Shown: one piece after another, positions 27,802 to 35,998 of the stretch
Numbering within the stretch: the first letter of the stretch is position 1
Layout: every line of letters starts with the position of its first letter
Assembly: GCA_018433085.1 (NCBI GenBank)
Contig: JAHDRW010000022.1
Location: 62,001-126,000, forward strand
Origin: Deltaproteobacteria bacterium
Lineage (GTDB): Bacteria; Desulfobacterota; Desulfomonilia; UBA1062
DNA: 64,000 nt
Reading direction: 5' to 3'
Position numbers and translations under genes: made by a program
Notes under the pieces: generated by a model
What the model was told of the DNA's origin: nothing
Databases searched by the model: none
What the model saw: the letters and a program-made list of their open reading frames with translations, nothing else

Positions 27802-29435
27802 TACCGCAGGACCCTCCTGGCCTCCTGGAAACTGGTCCTGCCCGCGACGACCTTCCGGACCGCGTCCTGCGACAGGGTGTACATGCCTTCTTCGATCGCC
27901 TTGTCCTTGATCTCGAAGGGATGCGCCCCCATGGAGATGAGCCGTTCCACCCCCTGTGTGACCGGGAGGATTTCGGCGATCATCAGCCTGCCCAGGTAAC
28001 CGGTCTTGAGACACTGGTCGCACCCCTTCGGGGCGTAAATCGTGGTCCCCGGTTCTATGCCGAAGATCCGGCACTCCTCTTCACCGGACGGGTAAGGCTC
28101 CTTGCAGTAGGGGCACAGGGCGCGCACGAGCCGCTGGGCGATGACGCACAGGAGCGAGGAGGAAATCATGTAGTCCTTGATGCCCAGGTCCTTGAGCCGG
28201 GGGATCGCGCCCACGGCGTCGTTGGCGTGCACCGTGGAGAGGACGAGATGACCGGTCTGGGCCGCCCGCATCCCCATAGTGGCGGTGTCCGCGTCCCGGA
28301 TCTCGCCGATGAGAATGACGTCCGGGTCCTGCCGCAGAAAGGCCCGCACGGCGGATGCGAACATGTAGCCGGCCTTTTCGTTGACCTGGGTCTGCCGGAT
28401 CAGGGGGAACTGGTATTCCACCGGGTCTTCCACGGTCACGATATTTTTCTCGATGGAATTGAGCTCGCGCAGGGATGCGTAGAGTGTGGTGGTCTTTCCC
28501 GATCCCGTGGGCCCCGACACCAGAATCATGCCGAAGGGTTTGCGGAGGATGTCCCTGAGCTTGGTGATATCCTCGTCCGCGATCCCCAGGTTCTTGAGGT
28601 TGTAGAGCTCCTCGGTGCTGGCCAGGATTCTCAGGACCATGTTCTCGCCGTGTGAGACCCGGAGGGTGGAGACCCGCATGTCGTAGCTCTCGTTGAGAAA
28701 GTCGAAGGTGATGCGCCCGTCCTGGGGTTTTCTCTGCTCGGAGATGTCCATCTCCGCCTTGACCTTGATGGTGGAGATGATACGGGGGTGGATCTCTACG
28801 GGAAAGGTGTAGAAGGGGTAGAGGATTCCGTCGATGCGGTAGTGGATCTGCGTGGTCTTGCCCGTGGGGGTGATATGGATGTCCGTTGCCCGGGAGTTGA
28901 TGGCGGACATGAGGATCAGCCGGGAGAGCTTTTCGGTGTCCACGTCGTGTACGTTGCGCCTGGCGTGTTCGAGCTGCTCGGCAATCTCGTCCTCCAGGGG
29001 ATGCTCCAGGAGGTAGTAGTCCTTTTCGATGTGTCTCTGTATCTGGGACGACGATGCAATCACGAACGCGAGCTTCTTTTTTGCGATCCGGGAGGCCAGG
29101 TCCAGGACCTTTGAATTCTCGGGCTCGTTGGTGGCCACCGTGAGCATGGCGTCCTCGACCGCTACCGGCAGGAGGGCGTTGTCCTTGGCAAAGGCCAGGG
29201 GCAGCGATTTCAGCGCCTCCTTGGGAGGGGTGTAGTTTCTCAGCTCCAGAAACTCCAGGCCCGACTGCTTGGCAATGGCCTGGGCGAGCTCGGTCTGGGT
29301 CACGAGTCCCAGGCGGAGCAGGATGTCGCCCACCCGTTCGCGGGTCGCCCGCTGCTCCTTGAGGGAAAGGCCGATTTCCTGGTCGGTGATGATCCCTTCG
29401 TCCTTGAGCAGATCGCCGATGCGTTTCTTTTCCAT
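27801..29435 (-). CDS. mshE: MshE-like pilus extension ATPase
   Basis: Hexameric cytoplasmic ATPase that powers pilus extension. The N-terminus has two tandem MshEN half-motifs, KRIGDLLKDEGIITDQEIG and ERVGDILLRLGLVTQTEL. This motif in Vibrio MshE binds c-di-GMP. The ATPase core has Walker A GPTGSGKTTTLYAS, the Asp box and Walker B (VILIGEIRDADTA). A His box region and a tetracysteine zinc motif follow (CPYCKE ... CDQC). The 544 residues are typical. It lies 352 bases after the pilin gene, beyond a strong hairpin. Confidence 0.95.
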   Translation of the reverse strand: MEKKRIGDLLKDEGIITDQEIGLSLKEQRATRERVGDILLRLGLVTQTELAQAIAKQSGLEFLELRNYTPPKEALKSLPLAFAKDNALLPVAVEDAMLTVATNEPENSKVLDLASRIAKKKLAFVIASSSQIQRHIEKDYYLLEHPLEDEIAEQLEHARRNVHDVDTEKLSRLILMSAINSRATDIHITPTGKTTQIHYRIDGILYPFYTFPVEIHPRIISTIKVKAEMDISEQRKPQDGRITFDFLNESYDMRVSTLRVSHGENMVLRILASTEELYNLKNLGIADEDITKLRDILRKPFGMILVSGPTGSGKTTTLYASLRELNSIEKNIVTVEDPVEYQFPLIRQTQVNEKAGYMFASAVRAFLRQDPDVILIGEIRDADTATMGMRAAQTGHLVLSTVHANDAVGAIPRLKDLGIKDYMISSSLLCVIAQRLVRALCPYCKEPYPSGEEECRIFGIEPGTTIYAPKGCDQCLKTGYLGRLMIAEILPVTQGVERLISMGAHPFEIKDKAIEEGMYTLSQDAVRKVVAGRTSFQEARRVLR

Positions 29436-29786
29436 CCCTTGTCCGTTCTCCCCTGCGGTTACTCAATCAATCGACGAAGAAGGGAAAGAACTTTATCAGC
29501 AAGATATCGGGCGGAACCTTCCCGGTTTTCCGTTGGAGATCACGGGTTCTCTGACCGATTCGTCTTCTCCCAAGGGGCAGATATTCCTGTATGCGGATCG
29601 TGAAAGAGGTGAAAGCGGGAAGGGATGAATCGAAATCCCTGAAAAACCATGTTTGAAGGGGCGCGTTTGATGTTGCCACGGCATCTCTTTCCAGCCGGGC
29701 TGAAAAAAAGATACCTCGTTTCAGACGCCGCCCGGGAGAGGACTCCCGGGCGGCAGGTACGCTCACGAGAGGCTGTAATGGCTTTC
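29436..29786. other. Interval between pilin gene and mshE
   Basis: No gene supported. It contains the perfect hairpin at 29727-29754 and, near 29707, a run of T on the minus strand. The mshE ribosome site (ACAAGGG) lies at its left end. I see no clear second promoter. Confidence 0.55.
29727..29754 (-). terminator. Perfect 12-bp hairpin after the major pilin gene
   Basis: Arms GCCGCCCGGGAG and CTCCCGGGCGGC around a four-base loop, beginning 33 bases after the pilin stop. On the minus strand a seven-T run follows 17-20 bases later, further than in a standard intrinsic terminator. It may act as a partial terminator or as a 3' stabiliser of abundant pilin mRNA. Confidence 0.6.
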
Positions 29787-30362
29787 CTACATGCGCCAGA
29801 CCATCTGTTTCGGCGCAGCGTTTGTATAGACCGTGTTGGAACGGATCGACCCCGAGTTGAAGACCCCGTCGTCGTACTTGGTGTCGATCTGCAGGGCCAC
29901 CTGGGCCGGCACCCCGTCAAAGTACATGCAGTTGGCGTTCACGATGGAGCCGGCAAAGTTGCCTACCCACTGGATGCGCATGAAATCGCCGAATGCATGG
30001 TTCGGCACGTCGGCAGGATCGCCGCCGTAACTGCCGTTGATGATCTCGGCCAGGGCAAGGTCTTCAAACACGTATCCGTATTCGGCCGCATCAATCTGCC
30101 CGTCCCCGTCTCCCTCGTGGGTGTCGCCGGTTGGTGTTCCCGCCCGGTCTTCATCCCCCGGGAGCATGCCGTACCGGTCGAAGAATGTGTAGTATGCCGC
30201 GGCGATGGAATCCTTCTGATTCACGAGCTTCTTGACCTTGGCGTTTTCGATCAGGGCCTCACCCTTGAGCACTCCGGTAATGAGCAGCCCCACAATAACC
30301 AGCACCAGTGCAAGCTCCACCAGGGTGAATCCGTGTTTGCCCCGTATACCCGGCCTTCTCAT
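29787..30362 (-). CDS. Type IV pilin, probable major subunit (MshA-like)
   Basis: 191 residues. A short basic leader ends at HG|FTLVELALVLVIVGLL, the prepilin peptidase site and stem. The globular part contains YYTFFDRYGMLPGDE, then an EF-hand-like loop EGDGDGQIDAAE (acidic at positions 1, 3, 5, 9 and 12, Gly at 6). Calcium-binding loops of this sort are common in pseudopilin-like proteins. The isolated position, with a strong hairpin before the next gene, suits a highly expressed subunit. Calling it the major pilin is inference. Confidence 0.8.
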   Translation of the reverse strand: MRRPGIRGKHGFTLVELALVLVIVGLLITGVLKGEALIENAKVKKLVNQKDSIAAAYYTFFDRYGMLPGDEDRAGTPTGDTHEGDGDGQIDAAEYGYVFEDLALAEIINGSYGGDPADVPNHAFGDFMRIQWVGNFAGSIVNANCMYFDGVPAQVALQIDTKYDDGVFNSGSIRSNTVYTNAAPKQMVWRM

Positions 30363-30503
30363 ATCCAGTACCTCTCTTTAATTGGTATGTAGCCGCTTAT
30401 TCGGGTTTTTTCCCTGAAAACTTTATGTGGGGATTTCTTTTTACGAAAGACGTTTCTTCTGCCGGAAAAACAGGAAACCATTTCTGGAACGCATCACGGA
30501 GAT

Positions 30504-32642
30504 TCAGAAAATGATTCTGGTTCCGAGATCGCACGGGCTGAGGCCCGGCAGGTCGGATATATCCGTCCGGTGAATGGACATGTCCCAGCTGATATGCTCG
30601 ATGATCCCGGCATCCGGATCGATGACCGGGCCGTATGCCTTTGACCCGAAGAGGGCGGCCCGGGAAATGGTATCCCCGGTCAGTGCATCCAGGACCACCA
30701 GCGATGACTCGCCGGTGTCGATCCCGCCGCACTCACCCGGTTCCCAGGCTGACAGGTAGAGCTTGGAATCCATGACCACGGCGTTGGTGATGGTCCCGGC
30801 CTCCAGGGATCTGCTCCAGAGGACATCCCCTGCCCTCAGGCACGCTGCCCTGCGCTCGGCAAGGGCGATGACGTGCAGCTCGTGCCTGGAATGGAAGGAA
30901 CGGATACCCCGGATTTCGCCCTGAAGGTTCGGGAAAAGGAGATCCAGCCAGGCAAGGTCCTGCCCCAGGAGCGTGATCCGACCTGTTTGCGATGCAGCGA
31001 GCACCACCCCCCGGCAGGGATCGTACTCCAGGGCGCACACGGCGCTGTCCGCCGTGTATGCGGCCTCGAAGAATCCATCCACGAGGGTGTGGGCCGTGAT
31101 GACGGCGCCATCCGCCGAATAGAGGCTCCCCTCCGACGCCGTGAACAGGTCGCCCGGGCACAGCCACCGGATCTGGGGCCCGTCGCCGAGAACCACGATG
31201 TCGCCCCGGATGTCGGGTCCGGCAATGATGAGTCCTCCGCGTCCGATCACCTTGCCGCCCACCCCTTCCGCCATCCAGGGGCAGGCCCCGGTTGCCGTGT
31301 CTATGGACATGAGATTCTCCCGGGAGGTGGTGCACAGGAGAGTTCCATTCTCCACGAAAGCCGAGAGTGCAGTGCCTTTGATCTCAAGGGTGGAGACGTC
31401 CGAGAGATGGGGAAGGTCGTTGACCATACACTTGTAGTACCTGGTATCCTCCCAGTCGACCCACGGAGGGGAGAGGTGCATGTCGATATTCGTGAGAGGG
31501 CGCCTGGCGTCTCCGTAGACGCAGTGCGGCAGGGTGACCAGGCTTGCCGGCGGATCGAATGCCCCGGCTTCGGGCATAAGGATTCCTCCGCCCTTATCGG
31601 CAGTACCGGTCAAGAAAGGGGTGTCAGGCCCCATCACGTGGATGCTGACCCCCTGTGACCGGGCATATGCCGCCACGTCGTCCAGGCAATGGGATCCTTC
31701 TCCGGCAATGGCCCGGTCATCGGGGTCGCCATCGTGGTCATAGTCCTGGAGCCAGGAGGGGATGTCTCCGTCGCCCACGGCAATGCCGTCGGTGGCCACG
31801 ATGACGTGGTTCGTGGTGCTGCACCCGTCGGGGAATGCAGTGAGAAGACCCAGGAGACTTTCCGAGAGCGCCGAATCAGCCGCCTGGGGCCGCAGGCCCT
31901 CCAGGGTCGAGAAGAGCAGGGCCCGGTCGGTGGTGAAGGACTGAACGATCCCCCCGGACACGGTTGCGACGGCCATGGGACACAGGTCCATGGAGTCGAT
32001 AAATTCTTTGAGAGACTCGATGACAAAGGTCCAGCACGGCATGGTGCCGCCGAGAAAATAGGTGTCGTCGGCCTGATGCCAGAGGTTGCCGTAATCACCG
32101 CGGAAGAAGGTCCCCGAGGGTGTGGAGAGGCTCGATGCCACGTCGTCCCGGTCTTGTGCGGGCACGATCTCTCCGTCCGGTTTCACGAGGTACAGGCTGT
32201 CGTCTCGATAGGGGCAACCGCAGGCGGTGAGCATGTCCTGCCCGTCGTCCACCAGGAGGATGACGTGTGGTCTCCAGCCGGAGAGCATGGGGGTCTGCTT
32301 CGGTGCATCGGGCTGCCCTCTGAGCCGGATGCGCCAGGAATACCGGCACTGGTCTCCCCAGGCCTTTTCGGTCAGATCGGTGCAGAAGCAGGAATGATCC
32401 CACCCTTCAGGGGCATGGAGTTTGATGTGCCGGAAAACGGGCTCCTCTTCGATCCCGGCAGGGATGTGCCTCCGGGAAAGCATCTTCGTGAAGGCGGTGG
32501 AGGATTTCATGTTGTGCGCGACGAGCGAGCAGGTGATCAGGGCGATACCCTGAACCGCGACGCAGAAGACCAGGGCGTACATGAGGACCCATCCCCGGTC
32601 ACTGCAGATGATAGGAGTATGAGATGCCTTTTCTGTACTCAT
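30504..32642 (-). CDS. PilX-like/VWA/beta-propeller fusion, PilY1-type tip protein
   Basis: 712 residues. The N-terminus DRGWVLMYALVFCVAVQGIAL (residues 16-36, quoted within the limit as RGWVLMYALVF) resembles PilX/GspK minor pilins. Residues about 125-345 form a von Willebrand A-like region (HVILLVDDGQDML, NHVIVATDGIAV); the metal site is degenerate. Near residue 300 the loop DYDHDGDPD matches the PilY1 calcium pattern DxDxDGxxD. From about 395 to the end a PQQ/YVTN-like beta-propeller follows (GTLLCTTSRENLMSIDTATG, SLVVLDALTGDTISR). Cysteines are frequent. PilY1 proteins usually lack a pilin stem. The gene overlaps the upstream prepilin gene by 44 bases. Confidence 0.8.
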   Translation of the reverse strand: MSTEKASHTPIICSDRGWVLMYALVFCVAVQGIALITCSLVAHNMKSSTAFTKMLSRRHIPAGIEEEPVFRHIKLHAPEGWDHSCFCTDLTEKAWGDQCRYSWRIRLRGQPDAPKQTPMLSGWRPHVILLVDDGQDMLTACGCPYRDDSLYLVKPDGEIVPAQDRDDVASSLSTPSGTFFRGDYGNLWHQADDTYFLGGTMPCWTFVIESLKEFIDSMDLCPMAVATVSGGIVQSFTTDRALLFSTLEGLRPQAADSALSESLLGLLTAFPDGCSTTNHVIVATDGIAVGDGDIPSWLQDYDHDGDPDDRAIAGEGSHCLDDVAAYARSQGVSIHVMGPDTPFLTGTADKGGGILMPEAGAFDPPASLVTLPHCVYGDARRPLTNIDMHLSPPWVDWEDTRYYKCMVNDLPHLSDVSTLEIKGTALSAFVENGTLLCTTSRENLMSIDTATGACPWMAEGVGGKVIGRGGLIIAGPDIRGDIVVLGDGPQIRWLCPGDLFTASEGSLYSADGAVITAHTLVDGFFEAAYTADSAVCALEYDPCRGVVLAASQTGRITLLGQDLAWLDLLFPNLQGEIRGIRSFHSRHELHVIALAERRAACLRAGDVLWSRSLEAGTITNAVVMDSKLYLSAWEPGECGGIDTGESSLVVLDALTGDTISRAALFGSKAYGPVIDPDAGIIEHISWDMSIHRTDISDLPGLSPCDLGTRIIF

Positions 32643-33285
32643 GATAACAGGCTTCCATCACGACGACGACTTCGGTGCCGTCCACATGCGGAGCGAACGT
32701 GCAGACGGCCTCCGCCAACAGCTGGCCGTTCCGGTAAAGTCCGTCCGCCCTCAACTCGTAGTGAACCGCCGGCACGGCTCGTTCGCCGAGGTTTCCCGGC
32801 GGGGGTTCCTTTAGGGTGAGCACGGGATCGCCCCGGGCATACCCGCGGGAGATGACGCACGGTCCGCTTTCGGTGATGATCCCGAGATCCGCCCAGTAGT
32901 CGTATGATCCGCTCGAATCAATGTCGATGTCATCGAGGGTTATGGAGTTGCCTGAGAGCGAGAGGATGATGGAGAAGTAGGGGGGAGGAATGCTGGCATG
33001 CACATGGATGCCGCTGTGGGACGAGGTGACGGGTACCCCGGAGATGAACAGGGCCTTTTCTCCGCACGCGATCCTCATGTCCTGGGGCAGGAGGCACGCA
33101 CACTGCTTCAGGTCGGCGTCCAGCCGGACGATTGCGCTGCGCAGAGACTGCATGCAGTACCAGCCCGCCATGGTGTCCCGGTAGGTGGATGCGGTGAGTG
33201 AATGGATGCTGTAAAGGGTGAGGATGAGGATCGAGGCAAGGGTGATCGAAAGCATGAGCTCAACAAGGGTCAGACCTCTTTCCAT
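32599..33285 (-). CDS. PilW-like minor prepilin
   Basis: 228 residues, the first gene of the pilus run. A very short leader MERG precedes LTLVELMLSITLASILILTL, a typical prepilin N-terminus with E5. The rest is beta-rich and fits GspJ/PilW minor pilins (VRLDADLKQCACLLPQDMRI). With the downstream PilX-like fusion it would form the tip-initiating complex. An upstream promoter (33378-33406) and a leader hairpin serve the run. Confidence 0.82.
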   Translation of the reverse strand: MERGLTLVELMLSITLASILILTLYSIHSLTASTYRDTMAGWYCMQSLRSAIVRLDADLKQCACLLPQDMRIACGEKALFISGVPVTSSHSGIHVHASIPPPYFSIILSLSGNSITLDDIDIDSSGSYDYWADLGIITESGPCVISRGYARGDPVLTLKEPPPGNLGERAVPAVHYELRADGLYRNGQLLAEAVCTFAPHVDGTEVVVVMEACYHEYRKGISYSYHLQ

Positions 33286-33305
33286 ACAATTTCACACCAA
33301 ACAAC

Positions 33306-33323
33306 CGGATATCTTTATCCGGA
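33306..33323 (-). promoter_or_regulatory. Leader hairpin of the pilus transcript
   Basis: Perfect seven-base inverted repeat CCGGATA-TCTT-TATCCGG between the pilus promoter and the first start codon (33285). It could be an mRNA hairpin near the ribosome site or a dimeric operator. Confidence 0.45.
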
Positions 33324-33377
33324 TAAATTATGACTTTCATCTTGAGGTGAGGAGTTCAGGGATGGATTTTGATTATT

Positions 33378-33406
33378 ATAGTAAAATAATTTTTATGTGA
33401 GGTCAA
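33378..33406 (-). promoter_or_regulatory. Promoter of the pilus locus
   Basis: Minus strand TTGACC (33406-33401), 17-base spacer, TACTAT (33383-33378), with a TATAAT overlapping three bases downstream. It lies about 95 bases upstream of the first pilus gene. Confidence 0.5.
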
Positions 33407-33620
33407 GGAATCTCTCTCCTGAATTACCTTTCGGCCGCCGATATGATAAAAACCGCTGCACCGCGTTTTTCGAATCAATGGCAGGAATTTCAGGAGCGTG
33501 TCCCGGGTACCCTCTCAATTAAGGGTTCCGGGCTGTACGGCGGGGAGAAAATGGGAATGGACAGATCGGTTATTCCTTGGTAATAACCGACTCAAATACC
33601 AGCAAATGCAAGGGCGAGGG

Positions 33621-35261
33621 ATGGGAAAGAAAGGAAGCACCGTTTTCATCGTTATCTTGGTTATCGCCATAGGATTCGTCCTCTTTCTCAGTGTTCCCAT
33701 CGGCGGCAAGATCGGGCTCGTCCGCGAGGCCATGGTCTCATTCATTTTCCGCAATCCTCCGCGCTTCATCTCCATGGAGGTGAGCGTGGACGGCATTCCC
33801 CAGACCGTCAATCCGGGAGAGAGCCTGCTGATCAAGGGTACGGAAACCGTTGTCATCACCAAGGTAAGGGCGAACACCTTCTTCGATTCGTACCTCACCG
33901 CCGACGTGGTGGGGTTCGGGAACACCAATGACCTGCACGAGCCGCTCGAGACCTCCCAGATCCGCGACCAACTCCTGGCCGCCGGCCTGCGCTCCGTTCC
34001 CATCGACATCTACTACATCGAGTACAACATCGCCAGGGTTCCGCTGGAGATGGAGCTCACCGAGCAGGATTTTCTGGACCGGGTGAAAGAGTCCAAGGAC
34101 GTCGATGACCAGATCGCCATCCTCAAGAGCGCCCATGCGAGCTTTCCCAAAAACCGGAAGTTCGTGGTCAAGCTCGATGACCTGCTCTCGAAGAAAAACG
34201 ACTACGAATCGCTTGCCGGCATCTACAAGGCGATGACGGAGGCCGATCCCGAGGACATGCATGCCCATGCGCAGCTCTCCCGCTGCTATATCCGGTTGGG
34301 TATGTTCAGGGAGGCCATGGAGATGAGCCAGAAGATCGTGGACAAAGGAAAGGCCGATTCCAACACCCACCGGCGCATGGCATACATCGCGGGGCAGTTG
34401 GGGGACTTCGACAATAGGGTGAAGCACCTCAGAAAGGCACTCGAGCTCGCGCCCGGCACCGACGCCATCATCATCGACCTGGGCAAGACCTATGAGCAGG
34501 CCGGCAGGGGCGCAGAGGCCCTGGAGATATTCAAATCCGCCGCGGGCAAGGCCCGGGATCGCGAGATCCTGATTCCCGTGATCGAGGACGCCCTCAGGAA
34601 GAAGGACTATAAGGAAGCGGCCTCCCTGTTGAAGCGCTATGTCACGCATTATCCCAAAGACGGGAACGCATACGCCCAGCTCGGCATGATCATGGGCAGG
34701 CTCGGAGATGCCGATGCGCAGGTCACCTATTATTCCAGGGCGGTGGATCTCTCGCCGAAGGACCCGGTCCTGCTCTATAATCTGGGCGCATCCTTTGAGA
34801 AGGCCGGCAAGGGAAAAAACGCCCTGGACGCCTTTCGGAAGGCGCTGGCGGTAAAACCCAACGACAAGGATTCCCTGCTGCGGGCCGCCGCCCTGTGCCT
34901 GAAGTCGAAGGATTACCGGTCGTCATATGGTTACTACCAGTCCCTGCTCAAGATGGAGCAGTCCAATGAATACCGCAAGGGACTCGTGTCTGCCGCGGTG
35001 GGTCTGAAGGATCACGACAAGATCATCGACGCGGCAGGGCAGTACCTCAAGCATGCGAAGGACCACGATGTTGCACTGGCGCTCGCGTATGCATACGAGG
35101 CACGGGCCGCTTCCAGGACAGGGAAGCGGAAGCTCGAAGACATCAACGCCGCAGTGGAGGCCTATCAGCTTGCCCTGAAGATCAATCCGAAATCCACAAA
35201 GGCCCGAGAGAAGATTCCGGAGCTCAAGATCGAGTCCATAAAGCTCAAAAAAGGCATCTGA
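33621..35261 (+). CDS. Membrane-anchored TPR protein
   Basis: 546 residues from ATG 33621 (preceded by AAGGGCGAGGG). An N-terminal transmembrane helix (about 7-25, FIVILVIAIGFVLFLSV) is followed by a beta-containing region (about 45-140). From about 165 to the end there are some ten tetratricopeptide repeats (e.g. GMFREAMEMSQKIVDKGKAD, AQVTYYSRAVDLSPKDPVLL, ALDAFRKALAVKPNDKDSLL). It probably scaffolds an envelope complex. The stop overlaps an alternative start of the phosphatase gene, so the two are likely coexpressed. The partner complex is unknown. Confidence 0.85.
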   Translation: MGKKGSTVFIVILVIAIGFVLFLSVPIGGKIGLVREAMVSFIFRNPPRFISMEVSVDGIPQTVNPGESLLIKGTETVVITKVRANTFFDSYLTADVVGFGNTNDLHEPLETSQIRDQLLAAGLRSVPIDIYYIEYNIARVPLEMELTEQDFLDRVKESKDVDDQIAILKSAHASFPKNRKFVVKLDDLLSKKNDYESLAGIYKAMTEADPEDMHAHAQLSRCYIRLGMFREAMEMSQKIVDKGKADSNTHRRMAYIAGQLGDFDNRVKHLRKALELAPGTDAIIIDLGKTYEQAGRGAEALEIFKSAAGKARDREILIPVIEDALRKKDYKEAASLLKRYVTHYPKDGNAYAQLGMIMGRLGDADAQVTYYSRAVDLSPKDPVLLYNLGASFEKAGKGKNALDAFRKALAVKPNDKDSLLRAAALCLKSKDYRSSYGYYQSLLKMEQSNEYRKGLVSAAVGLKDHDKIIDAAGQYLKHAKDHDVALALAYAYEARAASRTGKRKLEDINAAVEAYQLALKINPKSTKAREKIPELKIESIKLKKGI

Positions 35262-35314
35262 TGCCTTGCTTGGCCAGGGCACGGCGAGAACGGTTCCATT
35301 TCCCACTTGAGACA

Positions 35315-35965
35315 ATGAAGAGAACATTTGCAATCGGCGATATCCACGGCTGTCTGGATCAACTGGAAGATCTGGTGGCCCGCATCGAACCCCGGAAGGA
35401 GGACATCCTCGTTTTTCTGGGTGACTACATCGACCGGGGGCCGCGGATCGTGGAGGCGGTCGATTATCTGATCGATCTCGCGGCGGAAATCCCCTGCGTC
35501 TTCCTGAGGGGCAATCACGAGGACATGTTTCTGGAGTTTCTCGAATTCGGGACGAACAGGTCGCTGTATTTCGCCAACGGCGGCAAGAAGACCGTTGAAT
35601 CCTATCTGGGGTCCGAACCCTTTGTCTCCCACACCCAGGTGGCGCATGCGCTCAGCCGGGAGCACCGGGATTTCTACGCAGACCTTCAGTGGTATTACGA
35701 AGACCATTACTACGTCTACGTCCATGCGGGGATCAAACCCGGAGTGCCCATGTTCAGGCAGGAGCGCCGCGATCTCGTATGGATACGCGATGATTTCATT
35801 TTTTCCCCCACCGGCCTGAGCAAGAAGGTGGTGTTCGGACACACCCCCTTTGCCCGGCCCTTTGTCAAGGAGGACAAGATCGGTGTCGACACCGGGGCCA
35901 TCTATGGCGGGGTGCTCACCGCGGTTCAGCTCCCGGAGGAGATCTTTATCCAGTCTCATCGATAG
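35315..35965 (+). CDS. PPP-family metallophosphatase (serine/threonine phosphatase type)
   Basis: Binuclear metal phosphatase. All signature motifs are present: GDIHG (residue 8 of MKRTFAIGDIHG), GDYIDRG, RGNHED, and the later VHAG and FGHTPF histidines. 216 residues, the size of bacterial PrpA/PrpB-like or ApaH-like proteins; the substrate (phosphoprotein or dinucleotide) is uncertain. The ATG at 35315 starts at the conserved N-terminus. An ATG at 35261 overlapping the TPR stop would add 18 residues of doubtful character. Confidence 0.9.
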   Translation: MKRTFAIGDIHGCLDQLEDLVARIEPRKEDILVFLGDYIDRGPRIVEAVDYLIDLAAEIPCVFLRGNHEDMFLEFLEFGTNRSLYFANGGKKTVESYLGSEPFVSHTQVAHALSREHRDFYADLQWYYEDHYYVYVHAGIKPGVPMFRQERRDLVWIRDDFIFSPTGLSKKVVFGHTPFARPFVKEDKIGVDTGAIYGGVLTAVQLPEEIFIQSHR

Positions 35966-35998
35966 ATGCTTCCGGGTATTGATGAAAGAAACGGATAC

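Larger units (their letters stand above)
33286..33620. other. Divergent control region: pilus locus and TPR gene
   Basis: AT-rich compared with the surroundings. It holds the minus-strand pilus promoter, a leader hairpin (33306-33323), and the upstream part of a frame open from 33498 whose first 41 residues look non-coding. No further gene is supported. Confidence 0.55.

Noticed and set aside
31689-32819. 376-codon open frame on the plus strand
   Set aside because: Shadow of the PilX/VWA/propeller gene; no ribosome site or domain.
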